A stretch of DNA of 64,000 bases from Comamonadaceae bacterium PBBC2 (GCA_002255935.1 NKIO01000001.1:124001-188000); one strand, 5' to 3'. Shown: positions 47,622 through 58,060, numbered from the stretch's first letter. Notes: generated from the sequence alone by a model not told the origin. Translations and numbers: made by a program.

Positions 47622-48926
47622 CTAACGCGCCAACTGCGCATCCAGCCAGTCAAACGCGGCCTCTTGCTGCTCTTTCACAAACACATGCCCTAAAGGCCAG
47701 GTGCGGGTTTGCAATCGCCTATCCGCACCAAACGCCGACCACACGGCGCGCATCCTGGTAAACGCCGCCTGCACGGACGGCAACGGGAACAAGGCGTCTT
47801 GTTCACCCGCATACAACAGCAGGGGCTTGGGGGCGGCTAGGGCGGCTACATCGGGGTAGTCCAGGTAGCGCACCAGGTGCGGGTGCAGCATGGCGTAGGC
47901 CGACTGGCCTTTGAGCTGGTTGTTGCCAGGCACCATCAGGCCCTGCACGGTGGCCATCCAGTTCACGGCCACTGCGGCAGCTATGTCGTCTGACAATGCC
48001 GCCACCTGCCAAGCCCGAAATGCCCCCATGGAGAAGCCAAGTGCAGCCACGCGGCGCGGGTCTACTTCGGCCTGGCTGGCCAGAAACCGGGCAGCGCGTA
48101 CGTCTTCGGTGGCGATGATGCTGGCAAACGAAGTGCCCAAGTTCATCAGATTGGCCGCCAGCGCTTGCTGGCTGCTGGCCTGAAAACCCGGCGCGCTGCG
48201 GTCGCCCCAGCCCAGCGCATCCACCGCCAGCACCACATAGCCGCGCTGCGCCAGCGCATCACCTACAAAGCGGCCCGAAAAGTACTTGTCAGCCCACTGC
48301 TGCGCAGACTCGGCGCGCGCGCTGCCCGCCTCGGGCGCAATCAGCTTTTCTTTGCCAATGTCAAAGCGCGCGCCGTGGTCATGCAGTACCAGCACCGCCG
48401 GAAAAGGCCCCGCCCCCTTGGGCACCAGCATCCACGCCAGCACCCGGCTGTGGGCCGTCACATTGAATTCAATCTGCCGCGCCACATAGCTGCCACGGTC
48501 TTGCTCACCGATCACTTGGGGCTGGAAAGGCGTGGCATCTTGGCCGGGCTGGAGCATGAGCTCGCGGGCCTTTTGCAAGCCTGCGGCCCGCCAGGCCTGG
48601 GGCTGCTTTTGCTGCGCTGCCGTCCAGCCCAAACTGAAATCCATTTGCTCCCGCAGTTGCGCATGAAAGGCGGGCAAGCTGCCATCCGGCCCTACCAGGC
48701 CCGAGCTTGGGTGCTGCGCTAAGGCAACTCCAGCCCATGCGCTCAAGCCAAAGCAAAACCCCACCGCAAGCCCGCTGCGGCCAAGCCGCGCCACGAGACG
48801 CGCCATTGGACGGGCTGCGAAGCGGAACAGCCTCAGGCTCAGCAGCGCTTGGATCGTTGTCAACATGCTTGGCACCCTTTCATGGAGACGCGATTGTCTA
48901 CCGCAATGCGCAGCGCGCGGGGCCAC
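47622..48926 (-). CDS. alpha/beta hydrolase (dienelactone hydrolase-like), exported
   Basis: GFSMGAFRAWQVAAL nucleophile elbow; internal signal-like N-terminus. Confidence 0.85.
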   Translation of the reverse strand: MAPRAAHCGRQSRLHERVPSMLTTIQALLSLRLFRFAARPMARLVARLGRSGLAVGFCFGLSAWAGVALAQHPSSGLVGPDGSLPAFHAQLREQMDFSLGWTAAQQKQPQAWRAAGLQKARELMLQPGQDATPFQPQVIGEQDRGSYVARQIEFNVTAHSRVLAWMLVPKGAGPFPAVLVLHDHGARFDIGKEKLIAPEAGSARAESAQQWADKYFSGRFVGDALAQRGYVVLAVDALGWGDRSAPGFQASSQQALAANLMNLGTSFASIIATEDVRAARFLASQAEVDPRRVAALGFSMGAFRAWQVAALSDDIAAAVAVNWMATVQGLMVPGNNQLKGQSAYAMLHPHLVRYLDYPDVAALAAPKPLLLYAGEQDALFPLPSVQAAFTRMRAVWSAFGADRRLQTRTWPLGHVFVKEQQEAAFDWLDAQLAR

Positions 48927-48967
48927 TTATGATGGCCGCAATGCCCCAACCGTGAACGCCACACACC

Positions 48968-49444
48968 ATGAACCTGCCCAGCCAAGAACTCACCATGACC
49001 GTCTTGATGACGCCCGATATGTCCAACTTTTCGGGCAACGTGCATGGCGGCAGCATCCTGAAACTGCTGGACCAAGTGGCCTACGCCTGCGCCAGCCGCT
49101 ATGCGGGGCGCTATGTGGTGACTTTGTCGGTCGACCAGGTCATGTTTCTGCAAGCCATTCACGTGGGGGAGTTGGTCACGTTTTTGGCATCGGTGAACTA
49201 CGTGGGCAAGTCGTCCATGGAGATCGGCATCAAGGTGATTGCCGAGAACATTCAAACCCAGGTTGTGCGCCACGCCAACAGTTGCTTCTTTACGATGGTG
49301 GCTATCGACGAGGAGCGCAAGCCCGCGCGCGTGCCCCCATTGGAGCTGGTGACTGCGGATCAGCAACGGCGCTTTAAAGCCGCTGAGGTGCGCAAGCAAC
49401 TGCGCCAGGAGCTTGGGCAGCGCTTTGAAGCCCTGCGGAGTTGA
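48968..49444 (+). CDS. acyl-CoA thioesterase (hotdog fold)
   Basis: NVHGGSILKLLDQVAYACASRYAGRYVVTLSVDQVMF. Confidence 0.92.
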   Translation: MNLPSQELTMTVLMTPDMSNFSGNVHGGSILKLLDQVAYACASRYAGRYVVTLSVDQVMFLQAIHVGELVTFLASVNYVGKSSMEIGIKVIAENIQTQVVRHANSCFFTMVAIDEERKPARVPPLELVTADQQRRFKAAEVRKQLRQELGQRFEALRS

Positions 49445-49552
49445 CTTGCGCCAGGTCACCTCAGGGTTTGTGTATGCAAGCGCACGGACGCAGGGCTGGG
49501 CGTGCGGCATTCTCGGGTCTCGGATGCAATTCAACCCTAACGAAAGAGACCC

Positions 49553-49936
49553 ATGTCAACTACCAAAACCACAGCAACATCGTCTTATGGCAAGTTCCTC
49601 TGCCCTGCCCTGGCTGCGCTAGCACTGGCAGCCGGTGCGGCCATGGTGCATGCGGCACCGCAGGATTCGCCCACCGTCGGTGAAAAGATGGATACGGCCG
49701 AAAAGAAGGTAGAAAAAGTAGTGGCTGACAGCTGGATCACGACCAAGGTGAAGTCAGAAATTCTGGCCAATAGCGCATCCAAAGCCTTCAAGGTGCAAGT
49801 GAAGACCAAGGGCGGCGTGGTGTCGCTCAATGGCAAACTGCCCACCAAAGATGCGGTGGACCTTGTCAAAATGATTGCCGAGAAGGTCAAGGGCGTCCGC
49901 AGCGTTGACGCCGCAGGCTTGACCGTCGAAGGTTAA
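49553..49936 (+). CDS. BON domain periplasmic protein
   Basis: DSWITTKVKSEILANSASKAFKVQVKTKGGVVSLNGKLPTKDAV. Confidence 0.9.
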   Translation: MSTTKTTATSSYGKFLCPALAALALAAGAAMVHAAPQDSPTVGEKMDTAEKKVEKVVADSWITTKVKSEILANSASKAFKVQVKTKGGVVSLNGKLPTKDAVDLVKMIAEKVKGVRSVDAAGLTVEG

Positions 49937-49951
49937 AGCGCCTTACTTGCT

Positions 49952-50359
49952 TTACAGACCCAAAGCGGCAATGCCCGCCTTGGCGATCTGTGCGTCTTCA
50001 GTGGATTTAACACCGCTGACGCCCACAGCGCCCAGGCATTGGCCGTCTTTGAGGATGGGCACGCCGCCCTCCAGCAAGCCGGTCAACTCTGGTGCGCTCA
50101 AGAAAGAAACGCGACCGCCATTGATCATGTCTTCATAGACTTTGCTATCACGGCGGCCCAAGGCGGCAGTGCGAGCCTTGGCCGGGGCGATATGGGCAGA
50201 GATGGGCGCGGCACCGTCCAGGCGCTGGAAGTGCAGCAAATGCCCGCCATCGTCCACGATGGCGATGCTCACGGCCCATTGGTTTTTCAGGGCTTCGGCT
50301 TCGGCAGCGCTGGCAATGGCTTTGAGGTCAGCGGCTTCAAGAATGGATTTGGTTTTCAT
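49952..50359 (-). CDS. GlcG/HbpS-family heme-binding protein
   Basis: WAVSIAIVDDGGHLLHFQRLDGAAPISAHIAPAKARTA. Confidence 0.9.
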   Translation of the reverse strand: MKTKSILEAADLKAIASAAEAEALKNQWAVSIAIVDDGGHLLHFQRLDGAAPISAHIAPAKARTAALGRRDSKVYEDMINGGRVSFLSAPELTGLLEGGVPILKDGQCLGAVGVSGVKSTEDAQIAKAGIAALGL

Positions 50360-50558
50360 GGTGTGTGCGATGTTAAAAGTAAGACAAGCAACAGCATACC
50401 GCGCCCGCTATCTGCCATAGCGTTAGCCCAGGGTAGAACAGTTATGACCGCACCGTCGCCGCCGACTCCCTCACTCAGGCTGGGGTTTTGCGGCACAGCC
50501 ATTGAATCCCCCTAGAATGTCTGCATCTGCATATGGCAGTTACCAAGGAGTAAGCACT

Positions 50559-51260
50559 ATGAACGACAACATCACCACCATTGACAGCATGGGCTACGGC
50601 TCGTCTGTGGACGAACGCAACAAGGTTTTGCGCAACACCTACTGGCTGTTATCCCTGTCCATGGTCCCCACCATCTTGGGTGCCTGGATCGGCGTAGCCA
50701 CCGGAGTGGGCGCAGCCATGGCCACGATGTCCCCCTGGATCAGCTTGATCGTTTTCATGGGCGGCGCGTTCGGCTTCATGTTTGCGATTGAAAAATTCAA
50801 AAACTCCGCAGCGGGTGTGCCCATTTTGCTGGCGTTCACCTTCTTCATGGGCTTGATGCTGTCCCGCCTGATTGGCAATATTTTGGGCCTGAGCAACGGC
50901 GCTAGTTTGATCATGACGGCCTTTGCAGGCACCGGTGGTATCTTCTTGGGCATGGCCACGCTGTCCACCGTCATCAAGCGTGATCTGTCGTCCATGGGCA
51001 AGTTCTTGTTCATCGGCATGGTCATGGTGCTGGTGGCTGCTGTCGCCAACATCTTCTTCCAAAGCCCCGCTTTGATGATTGCTCTGTCGGTGCTGGTGAT
51101 CGGTATCTCCTCCGCTTTCATTCTGTATGACCTGAAGCGTGTGAAAGACGGCGAAGAAACCAACTACATCACCGCCACTTTGAGCGTGTACATCAGCCTG
51201 TACAACATCTTCAGCAACCTGCTGGCTTTGTTGGGCATCTTTGGCGGCGAACGCGACTGA
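50559..51260 (+). CDS. Bax inhibitor-1/YccA family membrane protein
   Basis: VLRNTYWLLSLSMVPTILGAWIG; C-terminal LYISLYNIFSNLLALLGIFGGERD-type end. Confidence 0.92.
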   Translation: MNDNITTIDSMGYGSSVDERNKVLRNTYWLLSLSMVPTILGAWIGVATGVGAAMATMSPWISLIVFMGGAFGFMFAIEKFKNSAAGVPILLAFTFFMGLMLSRLIGNILGLSNGASLIMTAFAGTGGIFLGMATLSTVIKRDLSSMGKFLFIGMVMVLVAAVANIFFQSPALMIALSVLVIGISSAFILYDLKRVKDGEETNYITATLSVYISLYNIFSNLLALLGIFGGERD

Positions 51261-51300
51261 TAGCAGCAACAGGCGCCTTAGCTTCTGCTAAAGGCCACAA

Positions 51301-51335
51301 AAGAAGGCCCTTCGGGGCCTTTTTCTTTGGCTCTG
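51301..51335 (+). terminator. rho-independent terminator (AGAAGGCCCTTCGGGGCCTTTTTCTTT)
   Basis: GGCCC-TTCG-GGGCC stem plus T tract. Confidence 0.85.
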
Positions 51336-51403
51336 GCCTGCCGTGCGGGCTCAATAGCAGGGCAACATCTGCCGATAAGAAGTCAAGACCCATAGTGCCC
51401 CGT

Positions 51404-51784
51404 ATGTTGCTACGCCCCACTTCAGCCGCCCTTATTCTGAGCACCGCCCTGCTGTTGTCGGGGTGCGACCTGGAGGCCCTGCTGGCCGACCCCAAGGTGG
51501 CCCAAAAGGAAGCAGATGCCAAGGCCATTGGTGGCGCTTGCAGGCACGGCCTGCGCAGCATTGAGGATTGCTACTCACTCAATGAAAAAGCCCCCCGCGC
51601 CGCCATTTTTGCGGGCTGGAAAGACATGGACCAGTACATGCGGGACAACAAAATTGAAGGCGTAGTGCCCCAAGGCCTGAAGCCCACGCCTGCCGCCGCG
51701 CTGCCCTCAGAGGAAGTCATCATCGAAGACCCCAAGGCCAAGGTCGCAGCCAAAACAGCCACCAAACCCAAGTCCGGGCACTAG
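51404..51784 (+). CDS. putative lipoprotein
   Basis: MLLRPTSAALILSTALLLSGCDLEALL lipobox LSGC. Confidence 0.75.
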   Translation: MLLRPTSAALILSTALLLSGCDLEALLADPKVAQKEADAKAIGGACRHGLRSIEDCYSLNEKAPRAAIFAGWKDMDQYMRDNKIEGVVPQGLKPTPAAALPSEEVIIEDPKAKVAAKTATKPKSGH

Positions 51785-51801
51785 CCCCGGCTGGATTGGC
51801 A

Positions 51802-53271
51802 TTAGCCGATCAAATCAAACACCGCCATGCTCTCCACATGGGCCGTGTGGGGGAACATATTCACCACCCCCGCACTGGTGCAGCGGTAACCGGCCTGGGT
51901 TACCAACACACCAGCATCCCGCGCCAAGGTGGCCGGGTTGCAACTCACATAGACAATGCGCTTGGGCGGGAACCAGGCTTTTTCTGCCGCATTGGCCCGG
52001 CCATCAGCCTTGCGCAGGCACAGCTCTGCCAAGGTTTGCACCAAGGAGAAAGCGCCTTCGCGGGGTGGGTCCACCAGCCACTTGTCCGCCGCGCCATCCG
52101 CTACCAATAATTCTGGCGTCATCTCAAACAAGTTGCGCGCTACGAATTTAGTAGCTGCTCCCGCACGCTCCATGAGGCCTGCAGCCTGATTGATCTTCAA
52201 ATTCTCACGGGAACGGGCCACCAGCGACTTAGCCCCCTCAATCCCCAGCACTTCGCGCGCCTGCGTGGCCAGAGGCAAGGTGAAGTTGCCCAGGCCGCAA
52301 AACCAGTCGATCACCCGCTCCTCACGCGCCACCGCCAGCAAGCCCAGCGCCCGGGTTACCAGCACGCGGTTGATGTGGGGGTTGACCTGGGTGAAGTCGG
52401 TCGGCCTGAAGGGCATCACCACACCAAACTGCGGCAGCGCATAGGCCAGTTGACCGGTCTCGTGGCCCGGCAGTTCGTCCAGGCGGTGAATCGAATCCGG
52501 CCCCTTGGGCTGCAGCCACCACTGCAAGCCGGGGTTAGCAGCAGCAAACACGCGCAGGCGCTGCAAATCGGCCTCGCTTAAGGGCTCCATGTGGCGCAGC
52601 ACCATGGCGGTCACATCGGCCGTGCCGCCACCCTGGTCGCCTACGGCCAGCTCGATCTGCGGCACAGTTTCTACAGCGTCCATAGCCCCAATCAAGGCGC
52701 GTAGCGGCATCAGCATGGCGCTGACATGCGGCGCCAGTACCTTGCAGGTTTTCATGTCGGCCACATAGTGGCTTTTGCGCTCATGAAAGCCAATCAGCAC
52801 TTCACCCTTTTTGCGTACAAACCGGACCGAAATCCGCGCCCGGTAGCGGTAGCCCCAGGCGGGGCCTTCGATGGGGCGCTGGATGTTGCCAGGCTTCACC
52901 TTGCCGATATGCCAGAGGTTGTCTTCCATCACGCGCTGCTTGACGGCGACCTGGGCCGCTGGATGCAGGTGCTGCATCTTGCAGCCGCCGCACGACTGGG
53001 GCTCCAGGCCAAAGTGCGGGCACTCGGGGCGCACGCGCTGCGATGACTCGCGGTGAATGGCGCTCAGCGTGCCCTTCTCAAACGCGGCCTTGCTACGGTG
53101 GATGTTGGCGCTAACAATCTCAAACGGCAGGGCACCGTCGATAAAAACCACCTTGCCATCGGGCCTGTGCGCCACGCCCTGGGCTTCCAGGTCGAGGGAT
53201 TTGACTTCCAGCCAGCCCTCCAGCAAGGGCTTTCCGGTTTTCTTGGTTTCTTCTACTTTGGTATCGGTCAT
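51802..53271 (-). CDS. rlmD: 23S rRNA (uracil(1939)-C5)-methyltransferase, RlmD-like, with repeat-encoded segment
   Basis: [19 protein letters not shown] Fe-S cysteines; [31 protein letters not shown]. Confidence 0.95.
   Translation of the reverse strand: MTDTKVEETKKTGKPLLEGWLEVKSLDLEAQGVAHRPDGKVVFIDGALPFEIVSANIHRSKAAFEKGTLSAIHRESSQRVRPECPHFGLEPQSCGGCKMQHLHPAAQVAVKQRVMEDNLWHIGKVKPGNIQRPIEGPAWGYRYRARISVRFVRKKGEVLIGFHERKSHYVADMKTCKVLAPHVSAMLMPLRALIGAMDAVETVPQIELAVGDQGGGTADVTAMVLRHMEPLSEADLQRLRVFAAANPGLQWWLQPKGPDSIHRLDELPGHETGQLAYALPQFGVVMPFRPTDFTQVNPHINRVLVTRALGLLAVAREERVIDWFCGLGNFTLPLATQAREVLGIEGAKSLVARSRENLKINQAAGLMERAGAATKFVARNLFEMTPELLVADGAADKWLVDPPREGAFSLVQTLAELCLRKADGRANAAEKAWFPPKRIVYVSCNPATLARDAGVLVTQAGYRCTSAGVVNMFPHTAHVESMAVFDLIG
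52135..52195 (+). repeat. family A dispersed repeat (core 52153-52172) in frame inside rlmD
   Basis: gcgctacgaatttagtagctgctcccgcacgctccatgaggcctgcagcc. Confidence 0.78.
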
Positions 53272-53307
53272 AGCCCGCTATTGTCTCAGGTAGCAAGGCA
53301 AATCTGC

Positions 53308-53459
53308 GCCGGGCCGCCCCCAGCAGATTTAGCCCCCCCAATGGGCAGCGACCCGCGCAGCGGCGGAGCGTGGGGGCCAACAATTTCCCGCCGGGCCGCC
53401 CCAAGGGAGATTCGCCCCCCTGGGGGGCAGCGACCCGCGCAGCGGCGGAGCGTGGGGGC
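53308..53459. repeat. two tandem copies (53308-53378 and 53390-53459, period 82 nt) of family B GC-rich repeat
   Basis: gccgggccgcc...ggggcagcgacccgcgcagcggcggagcgtggggg present twice. Confidence 0.88.
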
Positions 53460-53465
53460 ACCATT

Positions 53466-54491
53466 TCACATCAGCGCGTCGCGGGTGATTCCACGGCGGC
53501 TGATATGCCGCTTGAGCTTTATCAATGCCTCGTTTTGTACCTGGCGCACCCGCTCGCGGGTCAGGCCCAAGCGCTGGCTCAAGGTGTCAAGCGTTTCGGG
53601 TTCGCGGTTATGCAGACCAAAGCGGCCTTCCAGCACCTCGCGTTCGCGGTTGCTTAAAGACGCAATCCAGCTTTCCAGCAACTGGTCCACCTCATGGGCC
53701 TGGGCCGCATCCTCCGGGTCGAGGGCCAGCTCATCCACCAGGGTGTCACCCAGCGTCTGGTCCTCACCATTGCGGTCCAATGTGGCATCCAGCGAGCGGG
53801 GCGATTCGCCCATGGACAGCAGATCGGCTACATGGCTAGCATCCTGGCCCAAAAAGGCAGCGATATCGTCGACGCGGATGCCTTCGGGGCGCTGGGCGAC
53901 CAGATTGGCATCACTTTCCAATAGACGCCGCGCCCGCAGCACCTGCTGCAGCTCCCGCACGATATTCACCGGCAAACGCACCGCCCTGCCCTGGTACATC
54001 AAGGCGCGGTCTACCGACTGGCGTATCCACCAAGTGGCGTAGGTCGAAAAACGAAAGCCGCGCTCGGGCTCAAATTTGTCGATGGCGTGCATCAGCCCCA
54101 GGTTGCCCTCTTCAATCAAATCCCCCATGGGCACACCCCGCCCCGCATAGCCTTTGGCAATGCTGACCACTAGGCGCAGGTTGTGCTCAATCATGCTTTG
54201 GCGCGCAGCAAAGTCGCCGGCGCGGGCGCGCGTGGCGGTTTCAAACTCTTCTTGGGGGGTGAATAGCTCGGTGCGGCGCACGCCGCGCAGATAGACCGAT
54301 AGTGCATCTCCAGAGCCCTCGGTCGACGATTGCGCCAGCGCATCCATCACGTCGGCGGGCTCGTCACTGGGGAGTTCGTCCGCAGCATCGATTGCTATCG
54401 AATGAATAGCTGCTCCCGCACTATCCACGGGCTCTACAGCCTGTAAGCCCACCCAGTCATTCGCTTCATCAGGACGCTGGGGGGTTTTCAT
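53466..54491 (-). CDS. rpoS: RNA polymerase sigma factor RpoS, N-terminal region contains a family A repeat
   Basis: [45 protein letters not shown]-terminal region 4 HTH; N-terminal [29 protein letters not shown]. Confidence 0.96.
   Translation of the reverse strand: MKTPQRPDEANDWVGLQAVEPVDSAGAAIHSIAIDAADELPSDEPADVMDALAQSSTEGSGDALSVYLRGVRRTELFTPQEEFETATRARAGDFAARQSMIEHNLRLVVSIAKGYAGRGVPMGDLIEEGNLGLMHAIDKFEPERGFRFSTYATWWIRQSVDRALMYQGRAVRLPVNIVRELQQVLRARRLLESDANLVAQRPEGIRVDDIAAFLGQDASHVADLLSMGESPRSLDATLDRNGEDQTLGDTLVDELALDPEDAAQAHEVDQLLESWIASLSNREREVLEGRFGLHNREPETLDTLSQRLGLTRERVRQVQNEALIKLKRHISRRGITRDALM
54394..54447 (+). repeat. family A dispersed repeat (core 54408-54427) in frame inside rpoS
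   Basis: gctatcgaatgaatagctgctcccgcactatccacgggctctacagcc. Confidence 0.88.
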
Positions 54492-54503
54492 GGCAGCTTT
54501 AGG

Positions 54504-55415
54504 CTAGCGGGCGGGTAAGTACTTGCCGGGGTCTACGGCAACGCCCATGCGCCGCAGCTCGAAGTGCAGCTTCACCTTGTCGGTGCCGCTTTTGCCCATT
54601 TCGGCAATCTTTTGGCCCTTTTTGATTCGCTGGTCTTCTTTGACCAACAAGGTGCTGTTGTTGGCGTAGGCGGTCAGGTAAGTTTTGTTGTGCTGCACGA
54701 TGATCAGGTTGCCATAGTGGCGCATGGTGCCCTCACCGGCTGCAGCCCAAATCACGCGGCCATCGGCGGCGGCCAGCACGGGGTCGCCTGCGGCTCCACC
54801 AATATCAATGCCTTTGTTCTTGCCTTCATCAAAGGCCGTCATCAAGGGACCAGCGCTGGGCCAGATCCAACCCAGATCATCGTCACCCCCGGCGGCAGAG
54901 GCTGAAGACGCTGGCGACGCTGCAGAAGCTGCTGCACTGGGGCTAGACGCTGCCTTGGCGGGTTCGCCTGGGGCTACGGTTGTGGCCACCACCGTGCCTG
55001 TGCTCACGGGCTTGGTCACTGCGGTGCCCTCGTTCGTACCGGGCGCTGCTACGCGCAACACTTGGCCAACTTCAATCTTGTTGGGATTGTCCAGATTGTT
55101 CCAGCGCGCGATGTCTTTGTAGCTTTGGCCTGTTTCGAGGCCAATGGCGATCAGCGTGTCTTTGGGTTTGACGGTGTAGTAGCCGGGCTTTCCGGCGTTC
55201 TCCGCGCCGGGCGCGGGCTTGGCGGGTGCCGCTACCGGTGCGGGCTCTGGCGCAACCACCACCGTGGGCTTGGGTGCCGTGCCGCGATCTTCAACAGGCG
55301 CGCGGTTCAACGAGGTCGAGCTGCACCCGGAAAGGAAAAGACCCAGTGCCAATGCGGCCATGCCCAAGCCCTTTGGCCCAACCACCTGCTCCCGCTTAAC
55401 TATCACACCAAACAT
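54504..55415 (-). CDS. nlpD: LysM plus M23-peptidase-like lipoprotein NlpD
   Basis: GYYTVKPKDTLIAIGLETGQSYKDIARWNNL (LysM), degenerate M23 domain, lipobox FLSGCSS. Confidence 0.93.
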   Translation of the reverse strand: MFGVIVKREQVVGPKGLGMAALALGLFLSGCSSTSLNRAPVEDRGTAPKPTVVVAPEPAPVAAPAKPAPGAENAGKPGYYTVKPKDTLIAIGLETGQSYKDIARWNNLDNPNKIEVGQVLRVAAPGTNEGTAVTKPVSTGTVVATTVAPGEPAKAASSPSAAASAASPASSASAAGGDDDLGWIWPSAGPLMTAFDEGKNKGIDIGGAAGDPVLAAADGRVIWAAAGEGTMRHYGNLIIVQHNKTYLTAYANNSTLLVKEDQRIKKGQKIAEMGKSGTDKVKLHFELRRMGVAVDPGKYLPAR

Positions 55416-55426
55416 AATCTCTCCGT

Positions 55427-56200
55427 TCAAGCAACGCCTGATTTTAGGGGGACAAACAAAACGGCCTCTAAAACTGTATGGCGAATGCCCTGAGCCGTCT
55501 TGTCCAACACCATTAAGGACTGAGAACCTGCTGCGCCGTGGCCGGTAGCCACTGGCGCTACCAAGCGCCCACCCACCGCCAATTGGTCGATCCAAGCCTG
55601 GGGCACGGCCTCCCCCCCTGCTGCGGCAATGATGGCCGCGTAGGGTGCGCCTTTGGCATAGCCCACCATGCCATCCCCAAACAGCAAATGCAGGTTGTGC
55701 AGACGCATGGTGCGCAAGTTTTCACGCGCTTTGTCATGCAGGCCACGCAGGCGTTCGATGCTGTAAACCTCATCCGCCAGCAGGCTGAGCACGGCGGCCT
55801 GGTAGCCGCAACCGGTGCCGATTTCGAGCACGCGGCCCAGCTTGCCGCTTTGACCCAGCGCTCCTTGCCGCAGCAGCTCCAGCATGCGCGAAACCACCCC
55901 CGGCTTGGAGATGGTTTGCCCCAGGCCAATCGGCAAGCTGGTGTCTTCATAAGCCTGGTTGACCAAGGCGCTGTCTACAAACCGGTGCCGCTCTACCGTG
56001 CCCATGGCCTGTAAGACCAGGGGATCGCGCACACCCTGCGCTGCAATTTTTTGCACCATGTTGTGGCGCACGGCTGCCGAGTCCATGCCATGCCCCCGCG
56101 CCACGGCCACCGGCACCACAGCGCGCGGCTTGGCCGCTATGGGGTGTGCCCCTGCGTCCATCTTGGCCGGAAAAGAGGGCCTTTGCTTCATAGCAGTCAT
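55427..56200 (-). CDS. pcm: protein-L-isoaspartate O-methyltransferase
   Basis: [48 protein letters not shown]. Confidence 0.95.
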   Translation of the reverse strand: MTAMKQRPSFPAKMDAGAHPIAAKPRAVVPVAVARGHGMDSAAVRHNMVQKIAAQGVRDPLVLQAMGTVERHRFVDSALVNQAYEDTSLPIGLGQTISKPGVVSRMLELLRQGALGQSGKLGRVLEIGTGCGYQAAVLSLLADEVYSIERLRGLHDKARENLRTMRLHNLHLLFGDGMVGYAKGAPYAAIIAAAGGEAVPQAWIDQLAVGGRLVAPVATGHGAAGSQSLMVLDKTAQGIRHTVLEAVLFVPLKSGVA

Positions 56201-56958
56201 GCGTGCGCCAACAGCGCAGCGGTCTGGGCCCAATAGCCCAGCTTGTCGTGGTCGGTCAGGTCTACTTTTAGCGGTGTCATCGCCATATGGCCCTGGGCAG
56301 TGGCGTGGAAGTCGGTGCCTTCGGCATCGTCTTTGACCGGGCCAGCCGCGCCGATCCAGTACATGGTCTCCCCGCGCGGGCTCTGCTGCATGACCACCTT
56401 TTCTGCCGCATGGCGCCTGCCCAGCCGACACAGCTTCATCGCACCAATCTGTTCATACGGCAGATTGGGAATATTGACGTTCAGTAGCCAGGGCGTGGGC
56501 GTAATCAACTGCTGGCTTTGCAGCGCCAGCACCATGTCACGCGCCTTGCGGGCGGCAGATTCCAGATGGATCCAGTCGCGCTCTACCTGCGAAAACGCAA
56601 TCGCCGGAATGCCAAACAGAAAACCCTCCATGGCTGCACCCACAGTGCCAGAGTAGATGGTGTCGTCGCCCATATTCGCGCCGTTGTTGATGCCGGATAC
56701 GACCAGATCGGGCCGGTAGTCCAGCAAGCCTGACAGCGCAATGTGCACGCAGTCGGCCGGTGTGCCATTCACATAACGAAAGCCATTGGCCGCCCGGTGC
56801 ACGGATAGCGGCGAATGCAGCGTCAACGCGTTGGATTTGGCGCTGTTGTTTTGCTCGGGGGCAATCACCTCCACCTCAGCCACATCTTTAAGCGCTTCGT
56901 ACAGGGCCACAATGCCCGCGGCTTGGTAGCCGTCGTCGTTGGAAATCAGTATTTTCAT
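56197..56958 (-). CDS. surE: 5'-nucleotidase SurE
   Basis: [48 protein letters not shown]. Confidence 0.97.
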   Translation of the reverse strand: MKILISNDDGYQAAGIVALYEALKDVAEVEVIAPEQNNSAKSNALTLHSPLSVHRAANGFRYVNGTPADCVHIALSGLLDYRPDLVVSGINNGANMGDDTIYSGTVGAAMEGFLFGIPAIAFSQVERDWIHLESAARKARDMVLALQSQQLITPTPWLLNVNIPNLPYEQIGAMKLCRLGRRHAAEKVVMQQSPRGETMYWIGAAGPVKDDAEGTDFHATAQGHMAMTPLKVDLTDHDKLGYWAQTAALLAHA

Positions 56959-57082
56959 GGTCAATTCGGGTTTGCTTGATTGTAGGTGGGCCACCCCGGC
57001 CGCCGTCGCCCTCGGGACAATTCAATCCGCGTCTAGCAGGCGCTGCGCCTATGATGCGACCAACCTTTTTTGGAGACTTCCC

Positions 57083-58060
57083 ATGCATGCCTGGCTCTGT
57101 GAGAACCCCACTGGCGTTGACGCCCTGACCTGGACCGAACTGCCCACACCCCAGCCCAAAGCGGGCGAGGTGCTGCTGGAGATCAAGGCTGCCAGCCTGA
57201 ACTTCCCTGACATCCTGATTGTTCAAAACAAATACCAGATGAAGCCGCCGCTGCCCTTTGTGCCGGGCTCGGAATACGCTGGCACCGTGCAGGCCGTGGG
57301 AGAAGGCGTCACGCATTTGAAAGTTGGCCAAGCAGTGGCTTGCCTGAGTGGCACCGGTGGATTTGCTACGCATACCCTAGCGCCTGCCGCAATGTGTATG
57401 CCGCTTCCAGCCGGTTTTCCTATGGTGGATGCAGCCGCTTTCATCATGATTTACGCCACCTCGTACCACGCGCTGGTCGACCGTGCGCAGCTCAAGGTCG
57501 GCGAAACCGTGCTGGTGCTAGGTGCTGCAGGTGGCGTAGGTACATCGGCGATTCAAATTGCCAAGGCCATGGGTGCGCGGGTGATCGCGGCAGCATCTAC
57601 CCAAGAGAAATGTGATTTGTGCAAGTCGATTGGTGCGGACGCCACCATCAACTACTCGACCGAGAACCTGCGGGACGCGATCAAAACGCTGACCGATGGC
57701 AAAGGCCCTGATGTGATCTACGACCCCGTAGGTGGTGACTTTGCGGAGCCTGCATTCCGATCCATCGCATGGCGCGGTCGCTATTTGGTGGTGGGCTTTG
57801 CTTCGGGCCCGATCCCCGCGCTGCCCTTCAATTTGGCATTGCTCAAAGGTGCGTCCATCGTCGGTGTGTTCTGGGGCGACTTTGCCAAGAAGGAACCCAA
57901 AGCCAACGCCGCCATGATGGGCGAGCTGGCGCAGTGGTACGGCGCTGGCAAGATCAAACCTGTGATAGACCGCACTATGCCTATGGCCGAACTGAAAGCC
58001 GCCTATGCCCATATGGGCTCGCGCGGCGTGATGGGCAAGCTGGTGATGGTTAACGCTTGA
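57083..58060 (+). CDS. NADPH:quinone oxidoreductase family (zinc-independent MDR)
   Basis: VLVLGAAGGVGTSAIQIAKAMGARVIAAAS. Confidence 0.92.
   Translation: MHAWLCENPTGVDALTWTELPTPQPKAGEVLLEIKAASLNFPDILIVQNKYQMKPPLPFVPGSEYAGTVQAVGEGVTHLKVGQAVACLSGTGGFATHTLAPAAMCMPLPAGFPMVDAAAFIMIYATSYHALVDRAQLKVGETVLVLGAAGGVGTSAIQIAKAMGARVIAAASTQEKCDLCKSIGADATINYSTENLRDAIKTLTDGKGPDVIYDPVGGDFAEPAFRSIAWRGRYLVVGFASGPIPALPFNLALLKGASIVGVFWGDFAKKEPKANAAMMGELAQWYGAGKIKPVIDRTMPMAELKAAYAHMGSRGVMGKLVMVNA

Noticed and set aside
53950-53972. cagctcccgcacgatattcacc in rpoS as a repeat copy
   Set aside because: Encodes a normally conserved sigma region (NIVRELQQ); similarity is chance.
55390-55410. ctgctcccgcttaactatcaca as a further family A repeat copy
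   Set aside because: Only partial match with a gap in the core; lies in the nlpD N-terminal coding region and flanks do not match.
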